From Pedobacter cryoconitis (GTDB lineage: Bacteria; Bacteroidota; Bacteroidia; Sphingobacteriales; Sphingobacteriaceae), in assembly GCF_003259615.1 (NCBI RefSeq), contig NZ_QLLR01000027.1, positions 21,194 to 85,193 of the forward strand: 64,000 nt of DNA, written 5' to 3'. The position numbers and the translations under genes are program-made. The notes beneath the pieces were generated by a model, which was given only the letters and a program-made list of their open reading frames with translations, was not told the DNA's origin and ran no database searches. Positions within the stretch are counted from its first letter, which is position 1, and every line of letters begins with the position of its first letter. Below, one piece after another: positions 46,180 to 55,192 of the stretch.

Positions 46180-47676
46180 TTAATAACCTGGGTTTTGAAT
46201 TAACACCCCACCGCTGAGGTCAACTTCTGTCTGAGGGATAGGCCAAACTTCGTTTTTACCAGCTTTCCATCCCTTAGGGCCAAAAACTGCTGTTCCTCGT
46301 CCCTGACGGATTACGTCAAAGTAACGGTCAAATTCCATCGCAAACTCTACACGTCTTTCTTTGTAGATCGCCGCGCGTAAAGCTGTCTGGTCTGTAGTAG
46401 TTACTGCAGGTAAGATGTCAGGATTACCCTGACGAGCTCTTCTTCTCACTTGTTCTAAAGAAGATAAAGCCTGACCAGTATTACCCAGTTCATTTGCAGC
46501 TTCTGCGTTCATCAGTAAAACATCAGAATAGCGAAGCATACGTACATTTTGCTGTGCACCTTCATTGAAATTACTGATATATAATTTGAAAGGAACATAA
46601 GATTTCATGTTGTACATCGGGTTGTCACCAACCTTAGGAATTACATCACCTTCAGGAGTAGTAGTACCTCTGAAAAGAATAGTTCCTGATCTTCTTGGAT
46701 CACCAGGCTCAAAAGCAGCAGCTAAATCAGCAGTAGGAACATTGAATCCCCATCCGCCACCATCTACACCACTGGTTCCGCGTACACCCTGTACTTGTGA
46801 GTACTGAGAATTGGAAGCATCTGGATTTCCAGGTAACAATACACACTGAATTTCAAATATAGATTCAGGTCCGTTCTCATTTTCAAGTCTGAATACTTTT
46901 TCATAATCAGGTAACAAAGAATAACCCATTCCCATTACTTGATTAGTATAAGTAGCCACATCACTCCATTTCTTTAAGTACATCGCTACCTTCGCATGTA
47001 AAGTAAGTGCAGCACCTTTTGTTGCTCTGCCTTTATCTGCAGCTGGATAAGTTTGTGGCAGAATTTCAGCAGCTTCTGTCAAATCTTTTTCAATTTGAGC
47101 ATAAACTTGTGCAGCAGGGGCCTGAGGTAAGTTGTAATCGACATTCGCATCTTTCGGCGTAGTCAGACGCAACGGAACATTACCGAAAGCGCGGACCAAT
47201 CTGAAATAAGAGAATGCTCTTACAAATTTAGCTTCTGCAAGGTATCTTGCTTTTAAAGCCTCATCCATTACAATTGCAGGAACATTATCCAATACCTGGT
47301 TGGCATAGTTGATATTCCTGTATTGTCCGCTCCAGAAACCACCGATATTACCTTGTGCAGGATCTACATTAAACTGATCGAAATCATTGAAAAAACTAGC
47401 ATCACTAGGTGTACTTCCTTTTTCTGCATCATCAGAACCCATGCTCTCTATCGCAATGGCAGGGAAAGCTGTGTTCTCCCACGAGCGCAGGTTACCATAA
47501 ATTGCACTTACACCTTTTCCAGCATCTTCTGCTGTTTTCCAGAATACGGCACTATTTTGTTTACCCTGTTCAGGTACATTTAAAAAGCTCTTTTTACAAG
47601 CAGGGATTACAGCAATAGCAACGATCAGGCCTAAACCCAAAACCGCTTTTGTATAAATATTTTTATTTTTTTTCAT
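46180..47676 (-). CDS. SusD/RagB-like outer-membrane lipoprotein (pair 1)
   Basis: A 498-residue lipoprotein. Lipid site C27 (AVIPACKKSFLNVPEQG), then the SusD fold with AEAKFVRAFSYFRLVRAFG and KAVMYLKKWSD-type helices, ending EFDRYFDVIRQGRGTAVF and EVWPIPQTEVDLSGG. It forms the lid of the SusC partner encoded 109 bases upstream. A strong 16-bp hairpin stands in that gap. Confidence 0.95.
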   Translation of the reverse strand: MKKNKNIYTKAVLGLGLIVAIAVIPACKKSFLNVPEQGKQNSAVFWKTAEDAGKGVSAIYGNLRSWENTAFPAIAIESMGSDDAEKGSTPSDASFFNDFDQFNVDPAQGNIGGFWSGQYRNINYANQVLDNVPAIVMDEALKARYLAEAKFVRAFSYFRLVRAFGNVPLRLTTPKDANVDYNLPQAPAAQVYAQIEKDLTEAAEILPQTYPAADKGRATKGAALTLHAKVAMYLKKWSDVATYTNQVMGMGYSLLPDYEKVFRLENENGPESIFEIQCVLLPGNPDASNSQYSQVQGVRGTSGVDGGGWGFNVPTADLAAAFEPGDPRRSGTILFRGTTTPEGDVIPKVGDNPMYNMKSYVPFKLYISNFNEGAQQNVRMLRYSDVLLMNAEAANELGNTGQALSSLEQVRRRARQGNPDILPAVTTTDQTALRAAIYKERRVEFAMEFDRYFDVIRQGRGTAVFGPKGWKAGKNEVWPIPQTEVDLSGGVLIQNPGY

Positions 47677-47715
47677 CTCTTTGTATATTTTTTTTTGAAA
47701 GATGGAGCCTTTGAT

Positions 47716-47760
47716 GATTAAAATAATTATTGCCCTTTGGGTTTAATAATTATTTTAATC
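47716..47760 (-). other. Intercistronic stem-loop between susC and susD (pair 1)
   Basis: Two perfect 16-base arms (47716-47731 and 47745-47760) around a 13-nt loop that contains CCC-TTT-GGG. A/T-rich and without a T run directly after the stem on the coding strand, so more likely an mRNA-stability element than a full terminator. Confidence 0.8.
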
Positions 47761-47784
47761 AAGCCGGGTTCATGATGTTTCGTA

Positions 47785-50700
47785 TTAAAAAGTAAGGTTA
47801 ACACCAAAGTTGTAAGTTGCATATAACGGATAAACGTTAGCATCAAGACCAGCATTTAAATAGTTGGTTTGACTGGCTAAAATTTTCTCAGCATTATCAA
47901 CCGGGATTGGTCCTACTTCAGGACTGAATCCTTTGTAACCAAACAAATTGATTGCATTTTGTGCATTGGCATAGAATCTGATCTTTTGGATTTTCCATTT
48001 AGTCAGAATGCTTTTAGGTAAAGTATAACCTATTTGTGCATTTCTCACCCTGAAATAAGAACCACTGCTCACATAGAAAGAGTTTGGTGCTGAATTCGCT
48101 GATGAACCGATACTTGCAGAAGGGTAGGTATTTGAAGTACCTTCACCATGCCAGCGGTTATCTACGAAATCTTTAGTGAAATTCTCATTTCCGAAACGGT
48201 AAGCCAGGTTAGAGTTATAAACATCAACACCAGCCACACCCTGGAAATCTAAAGCAAGATCGAAGTTTTTATAAGCGAAACTTGTATTGATACCATAAGT
48301 ATATTTAGGATTAGGATTTCCTAAAGGAACTCTGTCCTGAGAGTTGATTTTTCCGTCACCATTTGTATCTGCATATTTAAACCCGCCAGGTAAAGCACCT
48401 GCTTGTGCTGGTGAATTTGCGACATCCGCTGCATTTTGGAAAACACCTACTGTTTTATAACCGAAGAACTCTCCGATAGGGCTTCCTTCAATTGTTCTGT
48501 TTGCTACATAACCATTCGTTAGACCAGTACTACCTCCATAAATAGGGGTTTTACCTGAAAGTACAGAGGTAACTTTATTTTTATTATAACTAATGTTACC
48601 ACCGATAGAGTAAGTTAAACCGCCTCCTGTTACATCACTCCATGCCGCTGAAAGCTCAACTCCGCTGTTTTGTAAGTCGGCCTGATTACCGATCAGATCA
48701 TTGGTTACAGTTCCTAATGACATCAGTGCAGGTATTGCGAAAATTGCTCTTGAAGTTTTTCTTGTGTAATACTCACCCTCAACTGTTAATCTGTTTTTCA
48801 GGAAAGCAGCTTCAAAGCCTATATTACTTCCAATCCCTTTTTCCCAGACAATAGCTGGAGGTACAACCATATCAATACTTGCACCAGTAGATGGAAGACC
48901 ATTAAAAAATGCAATCAGCTGGCCAGTTTGAGAAACTGTAAGCTGGCTTGGGTTGATCGGTACACTGGCGTTACCCACTTTACCCCAGCTTCCTCTTATT
49001 TTTAAAGAGCTGAATACAGTTTGATCTTTCATGAAATCTTCATTTGTCACTACCCATCCGGCACCTACCGAAGGAAAATATCCCCAGGTTTCATTGCCAT
49101 AGAATTGAGAAGCACCATCCGCACGGATCGAAGCATTTAACAGGTATTTATTCTTGAAAGCATAATTTACCCTTCCAAAATAAGAAGCAAATTTAATCAG
49201 AGATCCCTGATCCAGTATACTTCTTGTTGCTGCATCACCTAAACTTAAGTATAAGTCAGCATCACTGTTGAAAGGTACATTTTGTGCAGAAGCATTTATT
49301 GTATAAGCCTTGTTGCTCTGTGCAGACTGACCTAATAATACAGTCAGACTATGATCTTCATTGAAAGTGTTCTGATAAGTCAGGGTGTTTTCTACAATCC
49401 AGTTTCTGGTTTCCACACGCTTAAGATCCAAAAGACTTACATCATTCTTCTGTGCTGTAGTTGCGAAATAAACCGGGTTATATTTCCTGTTTTCCATCTG
49501 ACCAAACTCTCCGCCTACACTTGTTCTGAAAGTGAAGTGTTTTGCGAATTTTAATTCAGCATAGATATTACCAGTAACTCTGTAATCTTTGGTTTGCTGA
49601 TTGAAATAATCAAGCGTGGCCTGAGGATTGAAATTAGCACCATCACCCAGGTTCTGTAATTTTGGATCACCATAAGTTCCATCCGGATTAAATACCGATA
49701 TTGTTGGTGAAGCAGAGTACATCTGGTGAAAAATGGTTTGAGGAATATCTCTGGATTGACTTGCAACACCAGTTACATTGTATCCTACTTTCAAATCTTT
49801 GAAAATCTGGATGTCATTCGATACTCTTGCAGTATATCTTTTGAAGTTGTTTGTTTTTACAATACCATCCTGATCTAAATAACCCAGGGAAACATTGTAA
49901 GTTGATTTTTCTGTACCACCAGCAATAGAGATATTGTGGTTCATGACAAAAGCATCCTGTAAAATTTGTTTGTACCAATCTGTACCTGTTCCTAAAGCTG
50001 AAGGATCTTTAAATAATGGGTCCTGACCATTTTGAGTATACAACTCATTGATCACTGTTCCATATTCAGTTGCATTCGCCATTTTAACTTTATTCGTTAC
50101 CGACTGGAACCCGGCATAAGCATCATAGTTAATCGTAGTCGCTGAACCTAGTTTCCCTTTCTTGGTCGTAATCAATACTACCCCATTCGCCGCACGGATA
50201 CCATAGATCGACTGCGCAGAAGCATCTTTCAAAACACTCATGTTTTCGATGTCACCCGGATTCAGGAAATTAATATCACTGTACCATACTCCATCTACTA
50301 CATATAAAGGAGCCTGGTTACCGAAGATCGTACCTAAACCCCTGATGCGGATTTGAGGAGCAGAACCTGGCGTACCTGTATTGGTAATTGCCACACCTGC
50401 AATCTTACCTTGTAAAGCACTTACCGGGTTAGTTGATGCCTGTTTAGAGATTTCACTTCCCTTCAGACTGGCAACCGAGCCCGTCACGTCAACTTTACGC
50501 TGCGTACCATAACCAACTACCACTACCTGCTCTAACTGCTGAGAGCTGGAAGCTAAGGAGGCATTAATTGTAGTTTGATTGTTTACAGGAACCTCCTGTG
50601 TGTTATATCCGATATAGGTAAATACTAAAGTTCCGTTAGCCGGAACGCTGATGGCATACTTACCATTAGCATCTGTTTGTGTTCCTGTTGTTGTCCCTTT

Positions 50701-50847
50701 TACAACTACGCTCACTGCAGGAATTGTTGTCTTGTCCTGACCATCTGTGATGGTACCCTTAACAGTAATGTTTTGGGCAGATGCTGCGTTAATAAAAAGC
50801 AAACATAGAAAAGTTAAAACAGAAAATTTTGTAAAGATTCGTTTCAT
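47785..50847 (-). CDS. SusC/RagA TonB-dependent outer-membrane transporter (pair 1)
   Basis: A 1020-residue importer. Signal peptide (LTFLCLLFINAASAQ), carboxypeptidase-D-like domain (ITVKGTITDGQDKTTIPAV), plug with EQVVVVGYGTQRKVDVTGSV and SVLKDASAQSIYGIRAANG, then the barrel ending NFGVNLTF. No STN domain. It is preceded by a regulator gene on the same strand 242 bases upstream. Its upstream region carries an inverted repeat TTGTGT-AAAAA-ACACAA (50945-50961). Confidence 0.95.
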   Translation of the reverse strand: MKRIFTKFSVLTFLCLLFINAASAQNITVKGTITDGQDKTTIPAVSVVVKGTTTGTQTDANGKYAISVPANGTLVFTYIGYNTQEVPVNNQTTINASLASSSQQLEQVVVVGYGTQRKVDVTGSVASLKGSEISKQASTNPVSALQGKIAGVAITNTGTPGSAPQIRIRGLGTIFGNQAPLYVVDGVWYSDINFLNPGDIENMSVLKDASAQSIYGIRAANGVVLITTKKGKLGSATTINYDAYAGFQSVTNKVKMANATEYGTVINELYTQNGQDPLFKDPSALGTGTDWYKQILQDAFVMNHNISIAGGTEKSTYNVSLGYLDQDGIVKTNNFKRYTARVSNDIQIFKDLKVGYNVTGVASQSRDIPQTIFHQMYSASPTISVFNPDGTYGDPKLQNLGDGANFNPQATLDYFNQQTKDYRVTGNIYAELKFAKHFTFRTSVGGEFGQMENRKYNPVYFATTAQKNDVSLLDLKRVETRNWIVENTLTYQNTFNEDHSLTVLLGQSAQSNKAYTINASAQNVPFNSDADLYLSLGDAATRSILDQGSLIKFASYFGRVNYAFKNKYLLNASIRADGASQFYGNETWGYFPSVGAGWVVTNEDFMKDQTVFSSLKIRGSWGKVGNASVPINPSQLTVSQTGQLIAFFNGLPSTGASIDMVVPPAIVWEKGIGSNIGFEAAFLKNRLTVEGEYYTRKTSRAIFAIPALMSLGTVTNDLIGNQADLQNSGVELSAAWSDVTGGGLTYSIGGNISYNKNKVTSVLSGKTPIYGGSTGLTNGYVANRTIEGSPIGEFFGYKTVGVFQNAADVANSPAQAGALPGGFKYADTNGDGKINSQDRVPLGNPNPKYTYGINTSFAYKNFDLALDFQGVAGVDVYNSNLAYRFGNENFTKDFVDNRWHGEGTSNTYPSASIGSSANSAPNSFYVSSGSYFRVRNAQIGYTLPKSILTKWKIQKIRFYANAQNAINLFGYKGFSPEVGPIPVDNAEKILASQTNYLNAGLDANVYPLYATYNFGVNLTF

Positions 50848-50944
50848 ACTGATTATTGGTTTTGTGTTAATAGTTTGTTAAATCTCCGGTGGATTTGGGT
50901 TATAAACAAAGAAAGTACCTCTACATTAATACATCACGATACCT

Positions 50945-50961
50945 TTGTGTAAAAAACACAA
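50945..50961. promoter_or_regulatory. Possible operator upstream of susC (pair 1)
   Basis: TTGTGT (50945-50950) and ACACAA (50956-50961) are separated by 5 A. Lies 98 bases before the susC start. A similar GTGT/ACAC repeat lies before susC of pair 2, though with different spacing. Confidence 0.3.
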
Positions 50962-51088
50962 TAAGTATTTAAACTGCATAAATGCCGCTGAAATGCCCTT
51001 TAGGATGGGATCTCAGACCAGGTATGTGGAAAAGTAGAATTGATGTATTTAAAACGTTTTTGAGGGTTTGTGTAGTAATGATGTAGTC

Positions 51089-53992
51089 CTAAAGCTCCAT
51101 AAAGAACTCTGCAAGGTTCTTGTCGTGTGGTATATTCAGCTTCTTACGCAGTCTGTACCTCCGGATTTCAACCCCTCTTAAGGAAATGTTCAACAAAGAA
51201 GCCATTTCTTTACTGCTCATATTCATGTGCAGGTAAGCACATAATTTGAGGTCATTCGGAACCAGATCAGGGTGGCTTGCCTTCAGCTTTTTGAAGAAAC
51301 TTCCATGCGCTTCATTGAAGCTAGTTTCAAATAAATTCCAGTCCCGCTCATCATTCATCCCCTCGTCAATAACCTTCTGTATTTTTCTGAACTGGTCGTC
51401 GGCCATGGCCTTGCCTTTCTCATCTTTCAGCTTGATCATTTCCTGACTTAACTTTTGCAGCAGCTCATTTTTATAAACCAGGCTCATCGCTGAATTTGCC
51501 AGTTCCCGATTTTTACTTTTCAGTTCTGTGTGCAGTCTTTCGGTTTGAATAATGCTGAGTTGTTTCTCTCTTTCTTCCGCTTCTTTTTTCAGAAAGATCT
51601 CTTTTTCCAATTGTACATTAGCGAGAATCTCCTCATGGTCTTTGCGGAGCTTCAGCTGATACTGTTTTTTGGCAAGGACAAAAAGCAAAATAATCAATAG
51701 AACATAGAGTGCGAAAGCCCAGTTGCTCGCATAAAATGGAGGAAGAACTGTAAACTCAAACACGCTCACTTTACTCACCAGCTCATCATTGATCTTGGCG
51801 CGGACCAGGAACCTGTAACTTCCCTTTCCCAGGTTAGTAAAATCTTTCGCAGAAGAAGGGCTCCACTCAGACCACTGGTTAGAATAACCTTCCAGGTAAT
51901 ACTGGAATTTGATTTTTGCCTGTCTGTAATAAGGAAGTGAAAAGGTGATCCTGATATTATTTCTGTTAAAAGGGATTTCAATCTCTCCGCCGCTACTTCC
52001 ATTTTCACTGATTGTTTTATAAGCGTCGGTTACGTCCTCCACTTTTCTGATCAGTACAGCCGGCAAAACAGTTTTTTTACCATGATCATTACCCGCAATC
52101 GCATCATAAATCACAAAGCCATCATCTACACTGACCAGGTGCATGGTATTACTGATCGGGCTGATGTTTTCATAATATTGAACCATCCTGCCATCCAGTA
52201 AACTTAACCTGTTGGAGTCGATGTTCAATTTGCCCGGTTCACTGAAATCGACCATGGCAGTTTTTCCATGATTGATAAACCAGTATTTCTTCACACCCGC
52301 ATTGATAATCTTATTCGAATTAGCAAAGCTCCCTAATCCTTTGTTTAACTCCCTGTAAGGTGTAAAGCGATTGCTGATCTCATCATACAGCATAAAGCCA
52401 GCATCAGAAGAGAAGACCAGTTTATTCTCTAACGTGAACAGGTTGATATTGTAATTGCCGGGAAGACCATTGCTTTCATCGTAATAATGAGTTTTGATCA
52501 CCCTTTTAAAATCAGGACTTAAAGTAAGCTTGTATAAACCTTTATACGCGTGACTTACCCAAATATCCCCCCTGGAATCTTGCTCTACATAACGGGAAGG
52601 CTCTTCGAAATTCTGGATTTTTGTAAAATACTTCCACTGCCCGTTTGCATCTTTCTGATATAAAACAAGACCATTATAAGTTCCCTGGATCAGGTAATTG
52701 GGATTGCTGTTTAACTTTTTAATAGTCCAGCCACCACTATTGCTGGAAATCTTTTCAAGCTGATTACCGTTTACTTTAAAACTGCCCACATTGTGGCCCA
52801 TAATCAGCTGACCATCCAGCACACTCAGGTCCCATACCTGTCCCTGTGAATTGGGGACCAGTCTGAAATCAAAGCTATTGAAGTTTTTACCGTTTCCAGG
52901 AACCCACGGACTATAAAACAGTCCCTGATTCGTACCCAGGTAAATATTGTTATTGTAAATCAAACTGGAATAGACCGTTCCGAACTGTCCGGCCTTATCC
53001 AGGTAAAAGTAAAGGGGAGAGTTCAATTCAACCCTGTCAATCCCATTATCCAGTCCTGCCCAGAGATTCTGCTCATTATCCGTAAATACACTGAGTACCG
53101 TATTGTTTTGCAGACCTCTCGACTTATTGACCTGCTGGACAATATTTCCTTCCTCATCAATAAGGATGATCCCATTCAGAATCGTACCAAAAGCATAATA
53201 CTGATTGTTGATCCTGCTGCCATTATTCAGCTGGAATGTTTTGAGGAAATCATTGGCCGGAATATTAAAAGGCGTGAAAGTTGAGCCATTATAAATGAAT
53301 AAACCATCTTTACTCGTGCCTATCAGCATACTTCCATTTTTATAGGGAAGAATCGTCATGATGTTTTTCGGACTGTTCAGGTCTGTATGCGGAAGTGGCG
53401 TTAAACTATTTCCTTTCAGCTCGAATATCCCCTTATCCAGGATTTCGATTAGAAATCTGCTGCCTACATGGTGCAGGAACAAAAATGAGCCCTGACCTTT
53501 GATCTGGCTTATCTTGTTGTTCTCATAGATATATATGGTAGTAAAAGACTGAAAGATGATTCTTTTGCCATCTACAATGATTTTCCAGATCTCATCAGAA
53601 AGCTGCCCTGTTTTAGGAATCAGCTTCACCAATGAAGTATAAGTCAGCTTTTTGTTTTGAGTAGACCAGTAACCGAATTCTCCAAAGCCGCCTGTATAAA
53701 CCTTTCCTTTGGAATCAGTAGCCACTGAACGTACAATCTGACGGTTAGGTAACTGGTACTGCTGCCAGTATTTACCATCATAGGTAAGCAGGCCTTGCGT
53801 ATTGCCAAAATACATGATTCCCTGGGCATCTTTAGCGATAGCCCAGTTCTGATTTCCAGAAAGGTATACTGATTTTGGAAAATTCTGAACATAAGGAACA
53901 CCAATACTCTTTATTTGTGTTGCCATCAGGGGCGTACCTGTTAGAATAAAACACAGGAACAACAGGGAATTCAGGAGATAACGGATTTTCAT
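51089..53992 (-). CDS. Propeller-sensor membrane regulator with LuxR-type HTH
   Basis: A 967-residue one-piece regulator. Signal peptide, then two periplasmic propellers made of reg_prop repeats (NQNLWAGLDNGIDRV; RGDIWVSHAYKGLYKL), a Y_Y_Y domain (YYRQAKIKFQYYLEGYSNQWSEWSPSSAKDF in parts), one membrane helix (WAFALYVLLIILLFVLAKK), a coiled coil and a C-terminal LuxR-type HTH (MSSKEMASLLNISLRGVEIRRYRLRKKLN). It resembles hybrid two-component systems but has no histidine kinase, receiver or AraC domain. It probably senses an oligosaccharide in the periplasm and controls the adjacent SusC/SusD/GH genes. Confidence 0.9.
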   Translation of the reverse strand: MKIRYLLNSLLFLCFILTGTPLMATQIKSIGVPYVQNFPKSVYLSGNQNWAIAKDAQGIMYFGNTQGLLTYDGKYWQQYQLPNRQIVRSVATDSKGKVYTGGFGEFGYWSTQNKKLTYTSLVKLIPKTGQLSDEIWKIIVDGKRIIFQSFTTIYIYENNKISQIKGQGSFLFLHHVGSRFLIEILDKGIFELKGNSLTPLPHTDLNSPKNIMTILPYKNGSMLIGTSKDGLFIYNGSTFTPFNIPANDFLKTFQLNNGSRINNQYYAFGTILNGIILIDEEGNIVQQVNKSRGLQNNTVLSVFTDNEQNLWAGLDNGIDRVELNSPLYFYLDKAGQFGTVYSSLIYNNNIYLGTNQGLFYSPWVPGNGKNFNSFDFRLVPNSQGQVWDLSVLDGQLIMGHNVGSFKVNGNQLEKISSNSGGWTIKKLNSNPNYLIQGTYNGLVLYQKDANGQWKYFTKIQNFEEPSRYVEQDSRGDIWVSHAYKGLYKLTLSPDFKRVIKTHYYDESNGLPGNYNINLFTLENKLVFSSDAGFMLYDEISNRFTPYRELNKGLGSFANSNKIINAGVKKYWFINHGKTAMVDFSEPGKLNIDSNRLSLLDGRMVQYYENISPISNTMHLVSVDDGFVIYDAIAGNDHGKKTVLPAVLIRKVEDVTDAYKTISENGSSGGEIEIPFNRNNIRITFSLPYYRQAKIKFQYYLEGYSNQWSEWSPSSAKDFTNLGKGSYRFLVRAKINDELVSKVSVFEFTVLPPFYASNWAFALYVLLIILLFVLAKKQYQLKLRKDHEEILANVQLEKEIFLKKEAEEREKQLSIIQTERLHTELKSKNRELANSAMSLVYKNELLQKLSQEMIKLKDEKGKAMADDQFRKIQKVIDEGMNDERDWNLFETSFNEAHGSFFKKLKASHPDLVPNDLKLCAYLHMNMSSKEMASLLNISLRGVEIRRYRLRKKLNIPHDKNLAEFFMEL

Positions 53993-54136
53993 TTATAAAA
54001 TGGATGCTCAATTATTTAGAAGCCGCAAATTATACATTAAAAATTAGTTTCTGTTTATAAAATCGAACACATGCCGTTTGATTTTCCTTTCCGGCCCGCG
54101 TTTACACCACATTAAGGCATATTTATCTGTAAACGA

Positions 54137-54168
54137 AAAGCGCCGGTTTAGATTTAAACCGGTGCTTT
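54137..54168 (-). terminator. Terminator of the DUF1735 gene
   Basis: A 14-bp stem (54137-54150 with 54155-54168) with one G-T pair and a 4-base loop, located after the DUF1735 stop; short T run on the minus strand. Confidence 0.75.
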
Positions 54169-54208
54169 CCAAAGCTAAGGGGAGATCTCTCTTGTGAAGC
54201 TGATCGCC

Positions 54209-55162
54209 TTATCTGGCAGATTTGAAAGTCCAGCTTTCCTCAAAGAAAGTCCGGTCAGTTCCATCCTGTACCATAATATACTTGGTTTTCAAACTCACAG
54301 GAACTTTGCCATTCGCAGACATCACGAACTTATTTTCTCCTGTTGGATCTAATTTCGCAGACCGTCCGTTTGGCGCAGGCTGTCCGTAATAATTCACGGC
54401 GCTGGTGACCGTATTGGTAGTCGGGTCAATCGTGAAAACCGGACTGAAACTACCATAAGTGCTATTGCCGCCATTGTTTAAAATCGCATGTGCAAAGGCA
54501 TTGTTACCCGGATCATAAATGGCTACCGAATACGGGCCCTGTGTAATCAGCTGAAATGTTCTCGGATAAGAGCCTGTAAGTAACGGATTCACGGTATCAT
54601 TCATGGTTCCGGTAACGGTATAAACACCATCCCATTTGTTTTTTAGCTTAATCACCGTAATTAAGGAACCAAAATTACCGCTCACCGTAAAACCACCACC
54701 ATCGGTAATAGTAATTGGCAAAGCATAAGTCACAGTCGGATCTAAATTCTGTGTGTTGATTTTGATTGGAAACTGAACTTTACGCGCTCCGGCAGGAATA
54801 ACCACTTTATTAGAAGCTAAAGTATAACCAGCAGCAGGTAGTGCTGTATAGTTTTTGTCATTTGCCTTATTATATTTATCCACAGCTGTGCCATCTACGC
54901 TAAGTGTTACGGTCACATCCTGCGGGTTTGCATCCGGGGCTGCATAATTTACATAGACAAAGTAATCCGAAGGCACTTCATCCTGCGTAAATGCAGCATC
55001 AATAGTATTCCCTGCACCATTTGCGTTAGAAGATCCGACTGGTAATTCAATGATCGGACTGTTTTTGCTGAAATCCGGCTGCGAGGTATCTTTCAGGCAG
55101 GCAGAAAAAGAACTGATGATTACAGCTCCAATCAGAAAAGTATAGCGTGATATTTTGTTCAT
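54209..55162 (-). CDS. DUF1735-type surface lipoprotein
   Basis: A 317-residue lipoprotein (lipid site C21 in ISSFSACLKDTSQ) with a BT_3987/DUF1735 Ig-like domain: ADPQDVTVTLSVDGTAVDKYN-like text near residues 70-100 and VTYALPITITDGGG, followed by a second beta-rich domain of unknown type. Proteins like this are the surface glycan-binding partner encoded behind SusC/SusD pairs. No catalytic motif is visible. It is the last gene of the sigma-controlled locus, 30 bases after the SusD-like gene. Confidence 0.82.
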   Translation of the reverse strand: MNKISRYTFLIGAVIISSFSACLKDTSQPDFSKNSPIIELPVGSSNANGAGNTIDAAFTQDEVPSDYFVYVNYAAPDANPQDVTVTLSVDGTAVDKYNKANDKNYTALPAAGYTLASNKVVIPAGARKVQFPIKINTQNLDPTVTYALPITITDGGGFTVSGNFGSLITVIKLKNKWDGVYTVTGTMNDTVNPLLTGSYPRTFQLITQGPYSVAIYDPGNNAFAHAILNNGGNSTYGSFSPVFTIDPTTNTVTSAVNYYGQPAPNGRSAKLDPTGENKFVMSANGKVPVSLKTKYIMVQDGTDRTFFEESWTFKSAR

Positions 55163-55192
55163 CTTGTTTTATAAATAAAATTAAATACCCTG

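Noticed and set aside
47323..47618. Plus-strand frames inside susD
   Set aside because: Shadows of the SusD gene on the other strand, no family signal.
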